Shown one piece after another: positions 26,428-34,339 of a DNA stretch of 64,000 bases. Location of the stretch: contig JAVUPY010000032.1 in the NCBI GenBank assembly GCA_032252755.1, forward strand, positions 62,001 to 126,000, read 5' to 3'. Origin of the DNA: Terriglobia bacterium (GTDB lineage: Bacteria > Acidobacteriota > Terriglobia > Terriglobales > Acidobacteriaceae). A program made the position numbers and the translations under genes. Within the stretch, counting starts at the first letter, position 1; each line of letters begins with the position of its first letter. The notes beneath the pieces were generated by a model, which made no database searches, was not told the DNA's origin, and saw nothing but the letters and a program-made list of their open reading frames with translations.

Positions 26428-27546
26428 TCACACTGCTCTTCCGTGGTCCGGTTGAATAGCTATCTTCATGGTGTCCGGCTTGGGACGAGCAGCCAGTTGT
26501 AACGCCTCCACGGCCTGCTGCAGCGGAAATCGATGGCTGTAAAGCGAAGCCAGATCCATTTCGCGACTGAAGACGAAACGAAGCGACTCCTCCTGCAGAT
26601 CCACGGACGCGCTATAGGAGCCCAACAACGCTTTTTCGTCGACGCAAACAGCGGCGGAATCGATGACGGCGTCACTGTGTTGCGTTTGCGCAAACAACAA
26701 AACGCGACCACCAGGACGCGCGGCATCCATGGCGGGCCGAATCAGAGCATTTCCTGCAACGGCAAGAATGACCGCATCCGCGCCCCTGCCTTCTGTCAAT
26801 TCCCGGGTTCGCTCGACTGCGTTGACTGCGGATGCGTCAATGGTCGTGGTGAGACCAAAAGACATGGATATTGTAAGCCTCTGGGCGAATAAATCGGAAG
26901 CGACAACCTTGGCACCGGCACGCTTGGCGAGAAAACCCATCATGAGACCAATAGGGCCTTGACCGATCACAAGTACGGTTTCGCCGTGCTGGAGACGAAG
27001 CGTCTCGATGCCTTTCATGACGGTGTTGACGGGCTCGATGTAAGAAGCCTGTTCATAACTGACGTCGTCGGGAATCTTGACAGCTCCACCGTTGTCGACG
27101 ATCCAGTCCATGACTCGAACGTACTCGGAGAATCCGCCGCCCGAGGGTTCGTAACCCGCGGTGACGCCAACCTTCTTGTAGACCGGGCACTGTGAGAAAA
27201 CCTTGTTGCGGCAGTAGTAGCACTGGCGGCATGGGATGTGATGGAAGACCATGACGCGGTCCCCGACGGCGAAATTGCGAACGCCTGTGCCGGTGGCAAC
27301 GATGTCTCCGGCGGTTTCATGGCCGAAGATGCGCGGGGCCGAGTGCGAGCCGGTGGAAATCTTCTTGAGGTCAGTGCCGCAGATGCCGCAGGTATGCACG
27401 CGGATGAGGAGTTCGCCGGCACCAATCCGCGGGACTGGGACGGTCTCCATGCGGACGTCGTTGACGCCGTAATAAACGGCGGCAAGCATGTGGGAAGGGA
27501 TTTTACCTTCCTGCCGCCGATCGCCGATTTGAGTTGCTACGGACAA
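26428..27546 (-). CDS. Zinc-dependent medium-chain alcohol dehydrogenase (hopanoid cluster, copy 2)
   Basis: A 372-residue MDR dehydrogenase related to the neighbour but clearly diverged. It keeps CGICGTDLKK, GHETAGDIV, the four-Cys structural zinc loop (CRQCYYCRNKVFSQC) and the nucleotide motif VLVIGQGPIGLMMGFLAKRAG. The start is TTG at 27546, supported by AAGGAG 4 nt upstream inside the end of hpnG. The 8-bp gap to hpnG shows it belongs to the hopanoid operon. Two tandem paralogues suggest either two successive redox steps or a heteromeric enzyme. Confidence 0.86.
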   Translation of the reverse strand: MSVATQIGDRRQEGKIPSHMLAAVYYGVNDVRMETVPVPRIGAGELLIRVHTCGICGTDLKKISTGSHSAPRIFGHETAGDIVATGTGVRNFAVGDRVMVFHHIPCRQCYYCRNKVFSQCPVYKKVGVTAGYEPSGGGFSEYVRVMDWIVDNGGAVKIPDDVSYEQASYIEPVNTVMKGIETLRLQHGETVLVIGQGPIGLMMGFLAKRAGAKVVASDLFAQRLTISMSFGLTTTIDASAVNAVERTRELTEGRGADAVILAVAGNALIRPAMDAARPGGRVLLFAQTQHSDAVIDSAAVCVDEKALLGSYSASVDLQEESLRFVFSREMDLASLYSHRFPLQQAVEALQLAARPKPDTMKIAIQPDHGRAV

Positions 27547-27554
27547 GAGTCTCC

Positions 27555-28262
27555 TTAACTGACGCGCATGGTGTTGAGAAGCTGGTTAAAAGAAGCAGCG
27601 CTGTCGATGCGTGCCAGGAATTCGCAGAGCGCATTCGCGGCCTTGTCGGCATTGCGCTTCAGGCGTACGAGTGCGGACCAGAGCGCAGGACGGACTGCGG
27701 CATGCATCGCGAAACGGTATGCATGGAACTCACCACGGCTGTCGATGAAACGGTCCATGGGCGGCAACCCCAAGCTGGCTTCGTCGGAAATGGCTTTCAC
27801 TGCCAGGAAGCGAACACCGCGGGCTTGCGCTATCGCGGCGACGTATGCGGCCTCCATATCGACGGCGTCGGCGGCATATTTAGTTTTGAGTTCCTGTTTC
27901 ACGCGCGGATTCACTATGTCGGCGACGCTGACGAGAGTTCCCTCTCCACCGTCTATGCTAAATGTTTGTTCCTCCGGCAAGGCCAGCACTTTAGTGGGGA
28001 CAACCACCGTGCCGACGGCCAGGGACTCGCGTATCGCTCCGGCGAAACCGGCTGAGATGATGAGCGCCGGTTGGCGGAATGTAAGTACGGCGTCGGCGGC
28101 CTGCCGAGCAGCGCGGGGGCCGATGCCGCCGGCAAAGGCGATCACGTTGCCTCGTTCGTAAAAGCGATAGCGCGGACCGAGGATCACGTTCCAGCCGCGA
28201 ATCAGTGGAGCGATCTCGCGCTCCATGGCGGCTATGATGGCGACTTCCGTGCGATCGCTCAT
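27555..28262 (-). CDS. hpnG: Hopanoid-associated nucleoside phosphorylase
   Basis: HpnG removes adenine from adenosylhopane to give (phospho)ribosylhopane. The 235-residue protein belongs to the MTA/SAH-nucleosidase fold: VAIIAAMEREI at the start, SAGFAGAIRESLAVGTVVVP in the middle and VDMEAAYVAAIAQ holding the nucleoside-binding Met-Glu. ATG 28262 overlaps the hpnA stop (ATGA). Position directly after hpnA and near hpnH makes the assignment strong. Confidence 0.92.
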   Translation of the reverse strand: MSDRTEVAIIAAMEREIAPLIRGWNVILGPRYRFYERGNVIAFAGGIGPRAARQAADAVLTFRQPALIISAGFAGAIRESLAVGTVVVPTKVLALPEEQTFSIDGGEGTLVSVADIVNPRVKQELKTKYAADAVDMEAAYVAAIAQARGVRFLAVKAISDEASLGLPPMDRFIDSRGEFHAYRFAMHAAVRPALWSALVRLKRNADKAANALCEFLARIDSAASFNQLLNTMRVS

Positions 28263-29278
28263 GCCGTCATCACCGCGGGCTGAGAGTAAGCGGGCGCGTA
28301 GCCGTGGGCGACGAACCACTCGGCGGCGCGGCGGAGACAATCATCGACTGGAGCGGAGTGATAGCCCAGTTCCTTTTCCGCGCGCCCGGACGATACCCAC
28401 ATTTTCTTGCGGCCCATGCGAACGGCGTCGAGGGTGACGCGGGGTTCGCGACCGCGAATCTTCCCCGTCCACAGTTCATCGCAGATACCGGCCATCAGCG
28501 TGACCGCGTGCGGAACCTTGACCGTGGGAGACGGCAGTCCGGTGATGGCGGCGAGTTTGTCGAGCATCTCCTTCAGTGTGAGATTCTCGCCACCGATGAT
28601 GTAGCGCACGCCGGAGTGACCTCTCTCGGCGGCAAGCAAGTGGGCGCTGGCGACGTCCTTCACGTCGACGAGGTTGAGGCCGGTATCGGAGTAGGCTGGA
28701 AACTTGCGCTTGAGGAAATCGACCACGATGCGGCCAGTGGGCGTGGGCTTGATGTCCTGTTCGCCAATGGGCGTACTCGGGTTAACGATGACGACGTCCA
28801 CGCCTTCTTTCGCGGCATTGATGGCGACTTGTTCGGCGAGAAACTTGGAGCGCTTGTAGTGGCCGATCATGTCGGTGAGCGAGACCGGCGTTTCTTCATC
28901 CGTAATTGGGCCGCCATGGCCGAAACCCATGGTGGCTACACTGGAGCAGTAGACAATGCGGCGGACTCCGGCGGATTGTGCGGACTTGATGATGGCTTCC
29001 GTCCCAGCGACGTTGGCGGCGTACATCTCCTCGGGATTGCGGGTCCAGAGACGGTAGTCGGCGCCGACGTGGAAGACGAGTTCGCAACCCTGCATAGCGG
29101 GCGCGAGAGAAGAGGGATCGCGAAGATCACCGAGGACGATGTCGGCGCGGAGATGCTCGACATTATCGCGGCGACTGGTTGGGCGAACGAGAAGGCGGAG
29201 GTCGGCGCCAGCGACTGCCAGCGCTTGCGCGACGTGGCTGCCGACGAATCCGGTGGCACCTGTGAGAAAAGTTCTCAG
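28259..29278 (-). CDS. hpnA: Hopanoid-associated NAD-dependent sugar epimerase
   Basis: A 339-residue extended short-chain dehydrogenase. The N-terminal Rossmann motif TGATGFVGSHVAQ is encoded upstream of the first ATG (29095). An in-frame stop lies two codons before the motif-bearing segment, and the only initiator candidate in between is CTG at 29278 with GGAG 9 nt upstream. Starting at the ATG would delete the NAD-binding strand. The active site follows as YKRSKFLAEQVA (Tyr-x3-Lys). The family is always found with hopanoid genes; its exact reaction is not established. The stop overlaps hpnG. Confidence 0.88.
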   Translation of the reverse strand: MRTFLTGATGFVGSHVAQALAVAGADLRLLVRPTSRRDNVEHLRADIVLGDLRDPSSLAPAMQGCELVFHVGADYRLWTRNPEEMYAANVAGTEAIIKSAQSAGVRRIVYCSSVATMGFGHGGPITDEETPVSLTDMIGHYKRSKFLAEQVAINAAKEGVDVVIVNPSTPIGEQDIKPTPTGRIVVDFLKRKFPAYSDTGLNLVDVKDVASAHLLAAERGHSGVRYIIGGENLTLKEMLDKLAAITGLPSPTVKVPHAVTLMAGICDELWTGKIRGREPRVTLDAVRMGRKKMWVSSGRAEKELGYHSAPVDDCLRRAAEWFVAHGYAPAYSQPAVMTA

Positions 29279-29330
29279 TTGTCAGTTCTCCGTTCTCTTC
29301 GTTCTCCGTTCATCGTTCTTCATGAAAGCA
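29271..29330. repeat. Degenerate GTTCTC-rich repeat upstream of hpnA
   Basis: GTTCTC/TTCTCCGTT units recur several times in about 50 bp across the hpnA start. Similar GTTCTCAGTTC words occur near 7240 and 60400. It contributes the GGAG ribosome-binding site of hpnA on the minus strand. Confidence 0.5.
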
Positions 29331-29344
29331 CAAACAAAGCGGCA

Positions 29345-29749
29345 CTACTCTTGCGTGTCGGGCGCGAGGTTGTAGACCTCGCCCTTCGCGCGCTTCTCCC
29401 AATATTTCCTGACCCAGGCTTCCCAACTCTTGCCGGCGGCGGTGTCGCGGCCGCTGAATGCGAGGGCGGCGATGTCCGAGTATGGGATGGACTGGCGCTG
29501 GTTCGAATCTTTCGGCAGGATGCGAACGAGGGATGCGTTCAGCGTCGGAGCCGATTTGCGATCAAAAATGTAACCCTCAACGATAGTTCCGTCTTTCTTC
29601 GTGATCGTCACGTCGCCGCGATAGTCGAAGGCCTTCTCGAGGGCTTCGCGGATTTCATTTTCGGCGGCGAGTTTGGGAACCCAACCCTGGAGCGTGGCGT
29701 GCTCGGTAATCGAAGCTTCATTTTGCATGTGCTTTTCAGACACGGTCAT
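29345..29749 (-). CDS. Unknown protein encoded between hpnH and hpnA
   Basis: A 134-residue soluble protein with no signal peptide. The middle (AFDYRGDVTITKKDGTIVEG, then a beta strand IFDRK) looks like a small beta-barrel or LSm-like domain. It is followed by SIPYSDIAALAFSGRDTA and a basic Trp-rich helix (SWEAWVRKYWEKRAKGE). The ATG overlaps the hpnH stop by 4 bp, so it is translated with hpnH. I do not recognise the family. Its fixed place in the operon suggests a chaperone, binding partner or regulator for hopanoid side-chain synthesis. Confidence 0.75.
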   Translation of the reverse strand: MTVSEKHMQNEASITEHATLQGWVPKLAAENEIREALEKAFDYRGDVTITKKDGTIVEGYIFDRKSAPTLNASLVRILPKDSNQRQSIPYSDIAALAFSGRDTAAGKSWEAWVRKYWEKRAKGEVYNLAPDTQE

Positions 29750-30855
29750 CGCTCCTGCGGCGCAATTTGCACGAGGGGATTGCGCGCGTGCGCTGGGATG
29801 ACTTTGTTCTTCTTCAGCGCGTCCATGGCTTCGGGATCTTCGTAGCGATTGTTAACCATGGCTTTCACGGTTGCGACCATGCCGCCGACGGAATGAAACG
29901 TATCGTTCACCGCCGACGGTTCGAAGCCGCTGTGCACCATGCAGTTCTGGCACTTTGGGTTTCCGCTGGCGTGTCCGTAGCTCTCCCACTCGGTCTCTTC
30001 CATCAGTTCCTGAAAGGTTTCGGCGTAACCGTCTTGCAGCAGGTAACAGGGTTTCTGCCAGCCGAAGACGTTGTACGTGGGAATGCCCCAGGGGGTGCAA
30101 TCGTAGTCGCGCTTGCCCATGAGGAATTCGAGGAAGAGCGGGCTCTGGTTGAAGCGCCAGGACTTGCTGCGGTTGCTGAGAATCTGACGGTAGAGTTCTT
30201 TCGCCTGCTGACGGGCGAGGAAGTGCGACTGGTCGGGCGCCTTCTCGTAGCTGTAGCCCGGCGAGATCATCATGCCTTCCACGCCGAGCGACATGATCTC
30301 GTCCATGAAACGGCGAACGCTCTTGGGATCGGCGCCTTCGAAAAGAGTCGAATTGGTGGTCGTACGGAACCCTTTTTCGAGAAGCAGCTTGATTGCTTCA
30401 ATTGCGATGTCGTAGGTGCCTTCACGGGCGACAGCGAAGTCGTGATGTTCGCGTTCGCCGTCGAGGTGAATGGTGAAGGTCAGGTACTTGCTGGGCTTGA
30501 AAAGATGGAGCTTCTCTTTCAGGAGAAGCGCATTGGTGCAGACGTAGACGTATTTGCCGCGAGCGATCAGACCTTCGACGATTTCGCCGATCTGCGGATG
30601 CATGAGTGGCTCGCCACCGGGGATGTTCACGATAGGCGCGCCACATTCTTCAACCGCTTTAAAGCACTCTTCTGGAGAGAGCTGGCTCTTGAGAACGTGT
30701 GCTGGATACTGGATTTTTCCGCAGCCGGCGCAGGCGAGATTGCAGCGGAAGAGAATCTCCAGCATGACGACGAGCGGGTACCGCTGACGTCCGGCCAGCT
30801 TCTGCTTCACAACATAAGAAGCTACGGTCCACATTTGGGATACTGGCACGGGCAT
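29746..30855 (-). CDS. hpnH: Adenosylhopane synthase, radical SAM
   Basis: HpnH adds the 5'-deoxyadenosyl radical to diploptene, the first step of extended hopanoid side-chain synthesis. The 369-residue protein has the radical-SAM cluster motif Cys38-x3-Cys42-x2-Cys45 (CNLACAGC), the GGEP motif (IPGGEPLMHP) and a C-terminal Cys-rich part (CQNCMVHSGFEPSA) typical of HpnH. GGAGGAG precedes the ATG. It starts 32 bp after shc. Confidence 0.95.
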   Translation of the reverse strand: MPVPVSQMWTVASYVVKQKLAGRQRYPLVVMLEILFRCNLACAGCGKIQYPAHVLKSQLSPEECFKAVEECGAPIVNIPGGEPLMHPQIGEIVEGLIARGKYVYVCTNALLLKEKLHLFKPSKYLTFTIHLDGEREHHDFAVAREGTYDIAIEAIKLLLEKGFRTTTNSTLFEGADPKSVRRFMDEIMSLGVEGMMISPGYSYEKAPDQSHFLARQQAKELYRQILSNRSKSWRFNQSPLFLEFLMGKRDYDCTPWGIPTYNVFGWQKPCYLLQDGYAETFQELMEETEWESYGHASGNPKCQNCMVHSGFEPSAVNDTFHSVGGMVATVKAMVNNRYEDPEAMDALKKNKVIPAHARNPLVQIAPQER

Positions 30856-30887
30856 GAACTAAAAACTCCTCCGGGAACTTTTCATCG

Positions 30888-32840
30888 CTAAAAGTTGTTG
30901 GTCACCTTGGCGTACTTGGTCAAGGCAAGCAGCGGGAAATACTGGTAGTACAGCGTGTACTTCAGGTAGAACACGCGCGGGAAGCCCGTTCCCGTGTAGG
31001 GCCACTCGTACCAGGAACCATTCTCTTGCTGATGCTGCAATAAATACGCGATGCCGCGACTGAGTGAATCGCTGCGGGTGTCTCCCGCGGCAAGTAGGCC
31101 AAGTACGGCCCAGGCTGTCTGCGAACAAGTGCTCTGGCCGACGCCCTTCTGCGTCGAATCGTCGTAGGAGCCGCAACTCTCGCCCCAGCCGCCGTCGGCA
31201 TTCTGAACCATGCGGATCCACTCGGCCGCTTGCTGAACCATGGGCTCGTGGTTGTCGATGCCGATGGCATCGAGGCCGCGGAGCACGCACATTGTTCCGT
31301 AAAGATAGTTGACGCCCCAGCGTCCGAACCAACTACCGTCAGGCTCCTGCTCGGAACGAATGAACTTGAGAGCGCGCTGCACGGGCTTGTCTTTCAAGGT
31401 AAAGCCGTTCGTCGCGAGACACTCGAGAACGCGGCCGGTGATGTCGACGCTCGGTGGATCGAGCATGGCATTGTGATCGGCGAATGGAACGTACTGAAAG
31501 ACCATGCGCGTGTTGTCTTTGTCGAACGAGGCCCAGCCGCCGTTCTTGCACTGCATGGCGAGCACCCACTTGAGAGCGCGCTGGACGGACTCTGACTGGA
31601 AACGCTCTTCCGAGGTGTCGACGTGGCTGAGGCCGAGCATGACCATGGCGCTGTCGTCGACGTCGGGATAGAACTCGTTGTTGAACTCGAAGTACCAGCC
31701 GCCCGGTTCCACATTCCGGACCTTCACGGACCAATCGCCCTTCGTCCGGATCTGTTTTTTCAGCATCCATTCGGCGGCATTGACGAGACGAGGGTCCCGA
31801 CGGTTATCGCTGGACTCACCGAGGGCGAACATGGCGTAGGCGGTGTCCCATACCGGCGACATGCAGGGCTGCATACGGAACGTGTCTTCTTCCTCGATGC
31901 CGAGCTTCTCGAATTCGTCGAGTGCGCGGATAAACTGCGGATCGTCCATGGAGTAGCCGAGGCAGCGCAGCGCAATGATGGAGTTCAGGATCGCCGGGTA
32001 GATGGCCCCGAGACCATCGGACATCTCGAAGCGCTCGAGCATCCACTCCTCCGCGGACTTCAGGGCGATGCTGCGCAGGGGGCGGACATGCACACGCTCG
32101 AACCAGTGGGCGATGAGATCGATAACAAGGAACGTGTTTCGCCAACTGAGGATCTTGTCTTTGTTCCACTTCAGCTTGAGCGAGGTATGATGGCGACCTT
32201 CGGGAAACAACTCGTCGATTGCCATGTGATCCGGAATCTTCTTGAACGGCTTCTTGGCGTAGCAGATCGAGAGCGGAATCAGGATGGCGCGCGACCACGA
32301 GGAGATTTCGTAGATGTTGAACCAGAACCAGTTCGGGAACAGGACGATCTCCGGCGGAATCGCGGGAACTGCATCGTAGTCGTACTGGCCGAGAGCGCAG
32401 AGATAGAGCTTCGTGAAGGTATTAACTGCCGGGACGCCGCCCTGGCTGAGAATCCACTGGCGAGACTTGGTGAGCGCGGGATGATCGGGAGCGTAGCCGG
32501 CCATCTTCAGCGCGAAGTAGGCCTTCACGGCAGCACTGATGTTCGAGGGGCCACCGTTGTAAATCGGCCAACCGCCGTCTTCATTTTGGAAACGAAGAAT
32601 GTGATTCGCACATTTGGCAAAACGCTTCTCGTCGACCGTCCCGAGAAGCATGTGCATGAAGATGTAGTCGGAAACGAGGGTGGTGTCGGCTTCCAGTTCA
32701 CCGAACCAGTAGCCTTCCGGATGCTGACGGGAAAAAAGGTGCTCGCGTGCGGCGGATATCGCGCTCGCCAGGCGAGACTTGATGCCGTCGATCTTTCCAA
32801 AGCGTATTTCTGCGACCTGCTTGGGGGAGGTCTCGTCCAT
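30888..32840 (-). CDS. shc: Squalene-hopene cyclase
   Basis: Membrane-associated class II terpene cyclase of 650 residues that turns squalene into hopene/hopanol. The catalytic acid motif DVDD is at residues 393-396. Several QW repeats are visible (for example QHPEGYWFGEL, QNEDGGWPIY, QCKNGGWASFD, QNADGGWGES). It heads the hopanoid genes on the minus strand, 81 bp after ispH, so isoprenoid supply and cyclisation may be cotranscribed. Confidence 0.97.
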   Translation of the reverse strand: MDETSPKQVAEIRFGKIDGIKSRLASAISAAREHLFSRQHPEGYWFGELEADTTLVSDYIFMHMLLGTVDEKRFAKCANHILRFQNEDGGWPIYNGGPSNISAAVKAYFALKMAGYAPDHPALTKSRQWILSQGGVPAVNTFTKLYLCALGQYDYDAVPAIPPEIVLFPNWFWFNIYEISSWSRAILIPLSICYAKKPFKKIPDHMAIDELFPEGRHHTSLKLKWNKDKILSWRNTFLVIDLIAHWFERVHVRPLRSIALKSAEEWMLERFEMSDGLGAIYPAILNSIIALRCLGYSMDDPQFIRALDEFEKLGIEEEDTFRMQPCMSPVWDTAYAMFALGESSDNRRDPRLVNAAEWMLKKQIRTKGDWSVKVRNVEPGGWYFEFNNEFYPDVDDSAMVMLGLSHVDTSEERFQSESVQRALKWVLAMQCKNGGWASFDKDNTRMVFQYVPFADHNAMLDPPSVDITGRVLECLATNGFTLKDKPVQRALKFIRSEQEPDGSWFGRWGVNYLYGTMCVLRGLDAIGIDNHEPMVQQAAEWIRMVQNADGGWGESCGSYDDSTQKGVGQSTCSQTAWAVLGLLAAGDTRSDSLSRGIAYLLQHQQENGSWYEWPYTGTGFPRVFYLKYTLYYQYFPLLALTKYAKVTNNF

Positions 32841-32921
32841 AAGTTCTCAAAAATTCCTGGTAACTATCCCACCTGAACGCGTAACAAACGCGCATTGAGA
32901 ATGGGGCACCCAGTTACCTTA

Positions 32922-33896
32922 TCAATCGGCCACGGCCGGGGCGGAGCCAATGGCTTCGACAATTTCCGGCGGCAGCGCAAAACGTACGTTCTCCGAAACG
33001 ACCTCTACCTCTTCCAAGTTCGTGTAGCCGCGATCGCGCAGGTAAAGGATCGTTTCCTCGACCAAGTGCTCAGGGGCCGAAGCTCCCGCGGTCAGGGCAA
33101 TCGTATTTGCGCCCTCCAGCCACTCGGGCTTGATAGCGCGGCAATTCTCGATCAGGTACGAATTTGTGCGCAGGTTCTGCGCGACTTCAACTAATCGGTT
33201 CGAGTTCGAGCTATTATCGGAACCCACAACGAGAACGAGGTCAGCCTGCTTGGCGACGTTCTTGACGGCTACCTGACGGTTCTCGGTTGCATAGCAGATG
33301 TCCTGGGCATGCGGTCCCTTGATATTGGGGAACTTCTTCTTCAGAGCCTCGATGATGTCCTTGGCCTCATCCAGCGAAAGCGTCGTCTGGGTCAGGTAAG
33401 CGACGCGGTTCGGATCCGGCACATGGATGTCTTCCACGGCTTCCGGCGTGCTCACTACCTTCGTAACGGCTGGAGCTTCGCCCAGAGTGCCGATGATCTC
33501 GTCATGGTTGAGGTGTCCGATGAGGATCAACGAGTAGCCTTCCTTGGCAAACTTGACGGCCTCAACGTGAACCTTGGTGACCAGCGGGCACGTGGCATCG
33601 ATAACCCGCAGATTTCGGGTCTTGCTGGCATCGCGGACCTCCGGGGCGACACCGTGGGCAGAATAGATGACGCGCTCGCCTTCCGGTACTTCCTCGATTT
33701 CGTCGACGAAGATGGCGCCCTTGGCGCGAAGATCCTCGACGACGTGACGGTTATGAACGATCTCCTTGCGGACATAGATCGGCGGGCCGAAGGTATCGAG
33801 CGCGATGCGGACGATGTCGATGGCGCGAACCACTCCGGCACAAAAGCCGCGTGGTTTCAGGAGAAGCAATGTCTTTGCGTCGTTAGTCTGAGTCAT
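32922..33896 (-). CDS. ispH: 4-hydroxy-3-methylbut-2-enyl diphosphate reductase
   Basis: The last enzyme of the MEP isoprenoid pathway, a [4Fe-4S] reductase making IPP and DMAPP. It has the three expected cluster cysteines in KPRGFCAGVVRAI, DATCPLVTKVH and ICYATENRQ. A second signature is HGVAPEV, with the catalytic Glu in the TEN motif. The start is ATG 33896 (324 residues) or GTG 33914; neither has a strong ribosome-binding site. Placement just upstream of shc suits precursor supply for hopanoids. Confidence 0.96.
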   Translation of the reverse strand: MTQTNDAKTLLLLKPRGFCAGVVRAIDIVRIALDTFGPPIYVRKEIVHNRHVVEDLRAKGAIFVDEIEEVPEGERVIYSAHGVAPEVRDASKTRNLRVIDATCPLVTKVHVEAVKFAKEGYSLILIGHLNHDEIIGTLGEAPAVTKVVSTPEAVEDIHVPDPNRVAYLTQTTLSLDEAKDIIEALKKKFPNIKGPHAQDICYATENRQVAVKNVAKQADLVLVVGSDNSSNSNRLVEVAQNLRTNSYLIENCRAIKPEWLEGANTIALTAGASAPEHLVEETILYLRDRGYTNLEEVEVVSENVRFALPPEIVEAIGSAPAVAD

Positions 33897-33914
33897 CAGT
33901 TTTGCGTATGCCAC

Positions 33915-34339
33915 CAGCGCGAAAAACCCGCAGTTACCCCACCATTACCCTATCGTAATTCCAACGGAATCACGAACATAAGCACAGAGAAAGGCCGGGT
34001 TCCAACAGCGCACGGCGGGAATTCCGCAGTGAACTGCTGCCCTCGCCCAGTCCTGCCAAATATGGCAGAGATGAGAGGACGGCCCTGCCACAGTTGGACC
34101 CCCTGATAGTACAGATGCGGTACGACAAACGGCATGCAGTACGGGGGATCTCCCAATGCGTGCAGGGTAGAACGCCAGCAACTAACCTGTGACAGCATTG
34201 TACAAGGAAGGAACCCTCACTAGACGCCGAAAGGTGCCGGATGGGTTACGGACCTACCTTCCATTGGGGGAACGAAGAAAGAGCGAAAGCACAGGACAAG
34301 GTTCAAGAACAAGGGGAAGCCGTACTGGGTATTCCCGTT
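33915..34339. other. Intergenic region, no supported gene
   Basis: About 425 bp between the ispH start and the end of the sensor kinase gene. It must hold the ispH/hopanoid promoter, but no convincing -35/-10 pair stands out. Short open frames lack ribosome-binding sites. Confidence 0.45.

Noticed and set aside
28304-29845. Antisense open frame of over 500 codons across hpnA
   Set aside because: Shadow of hpnA and neighbours; Gly/Asp/Val-rich without motifs.
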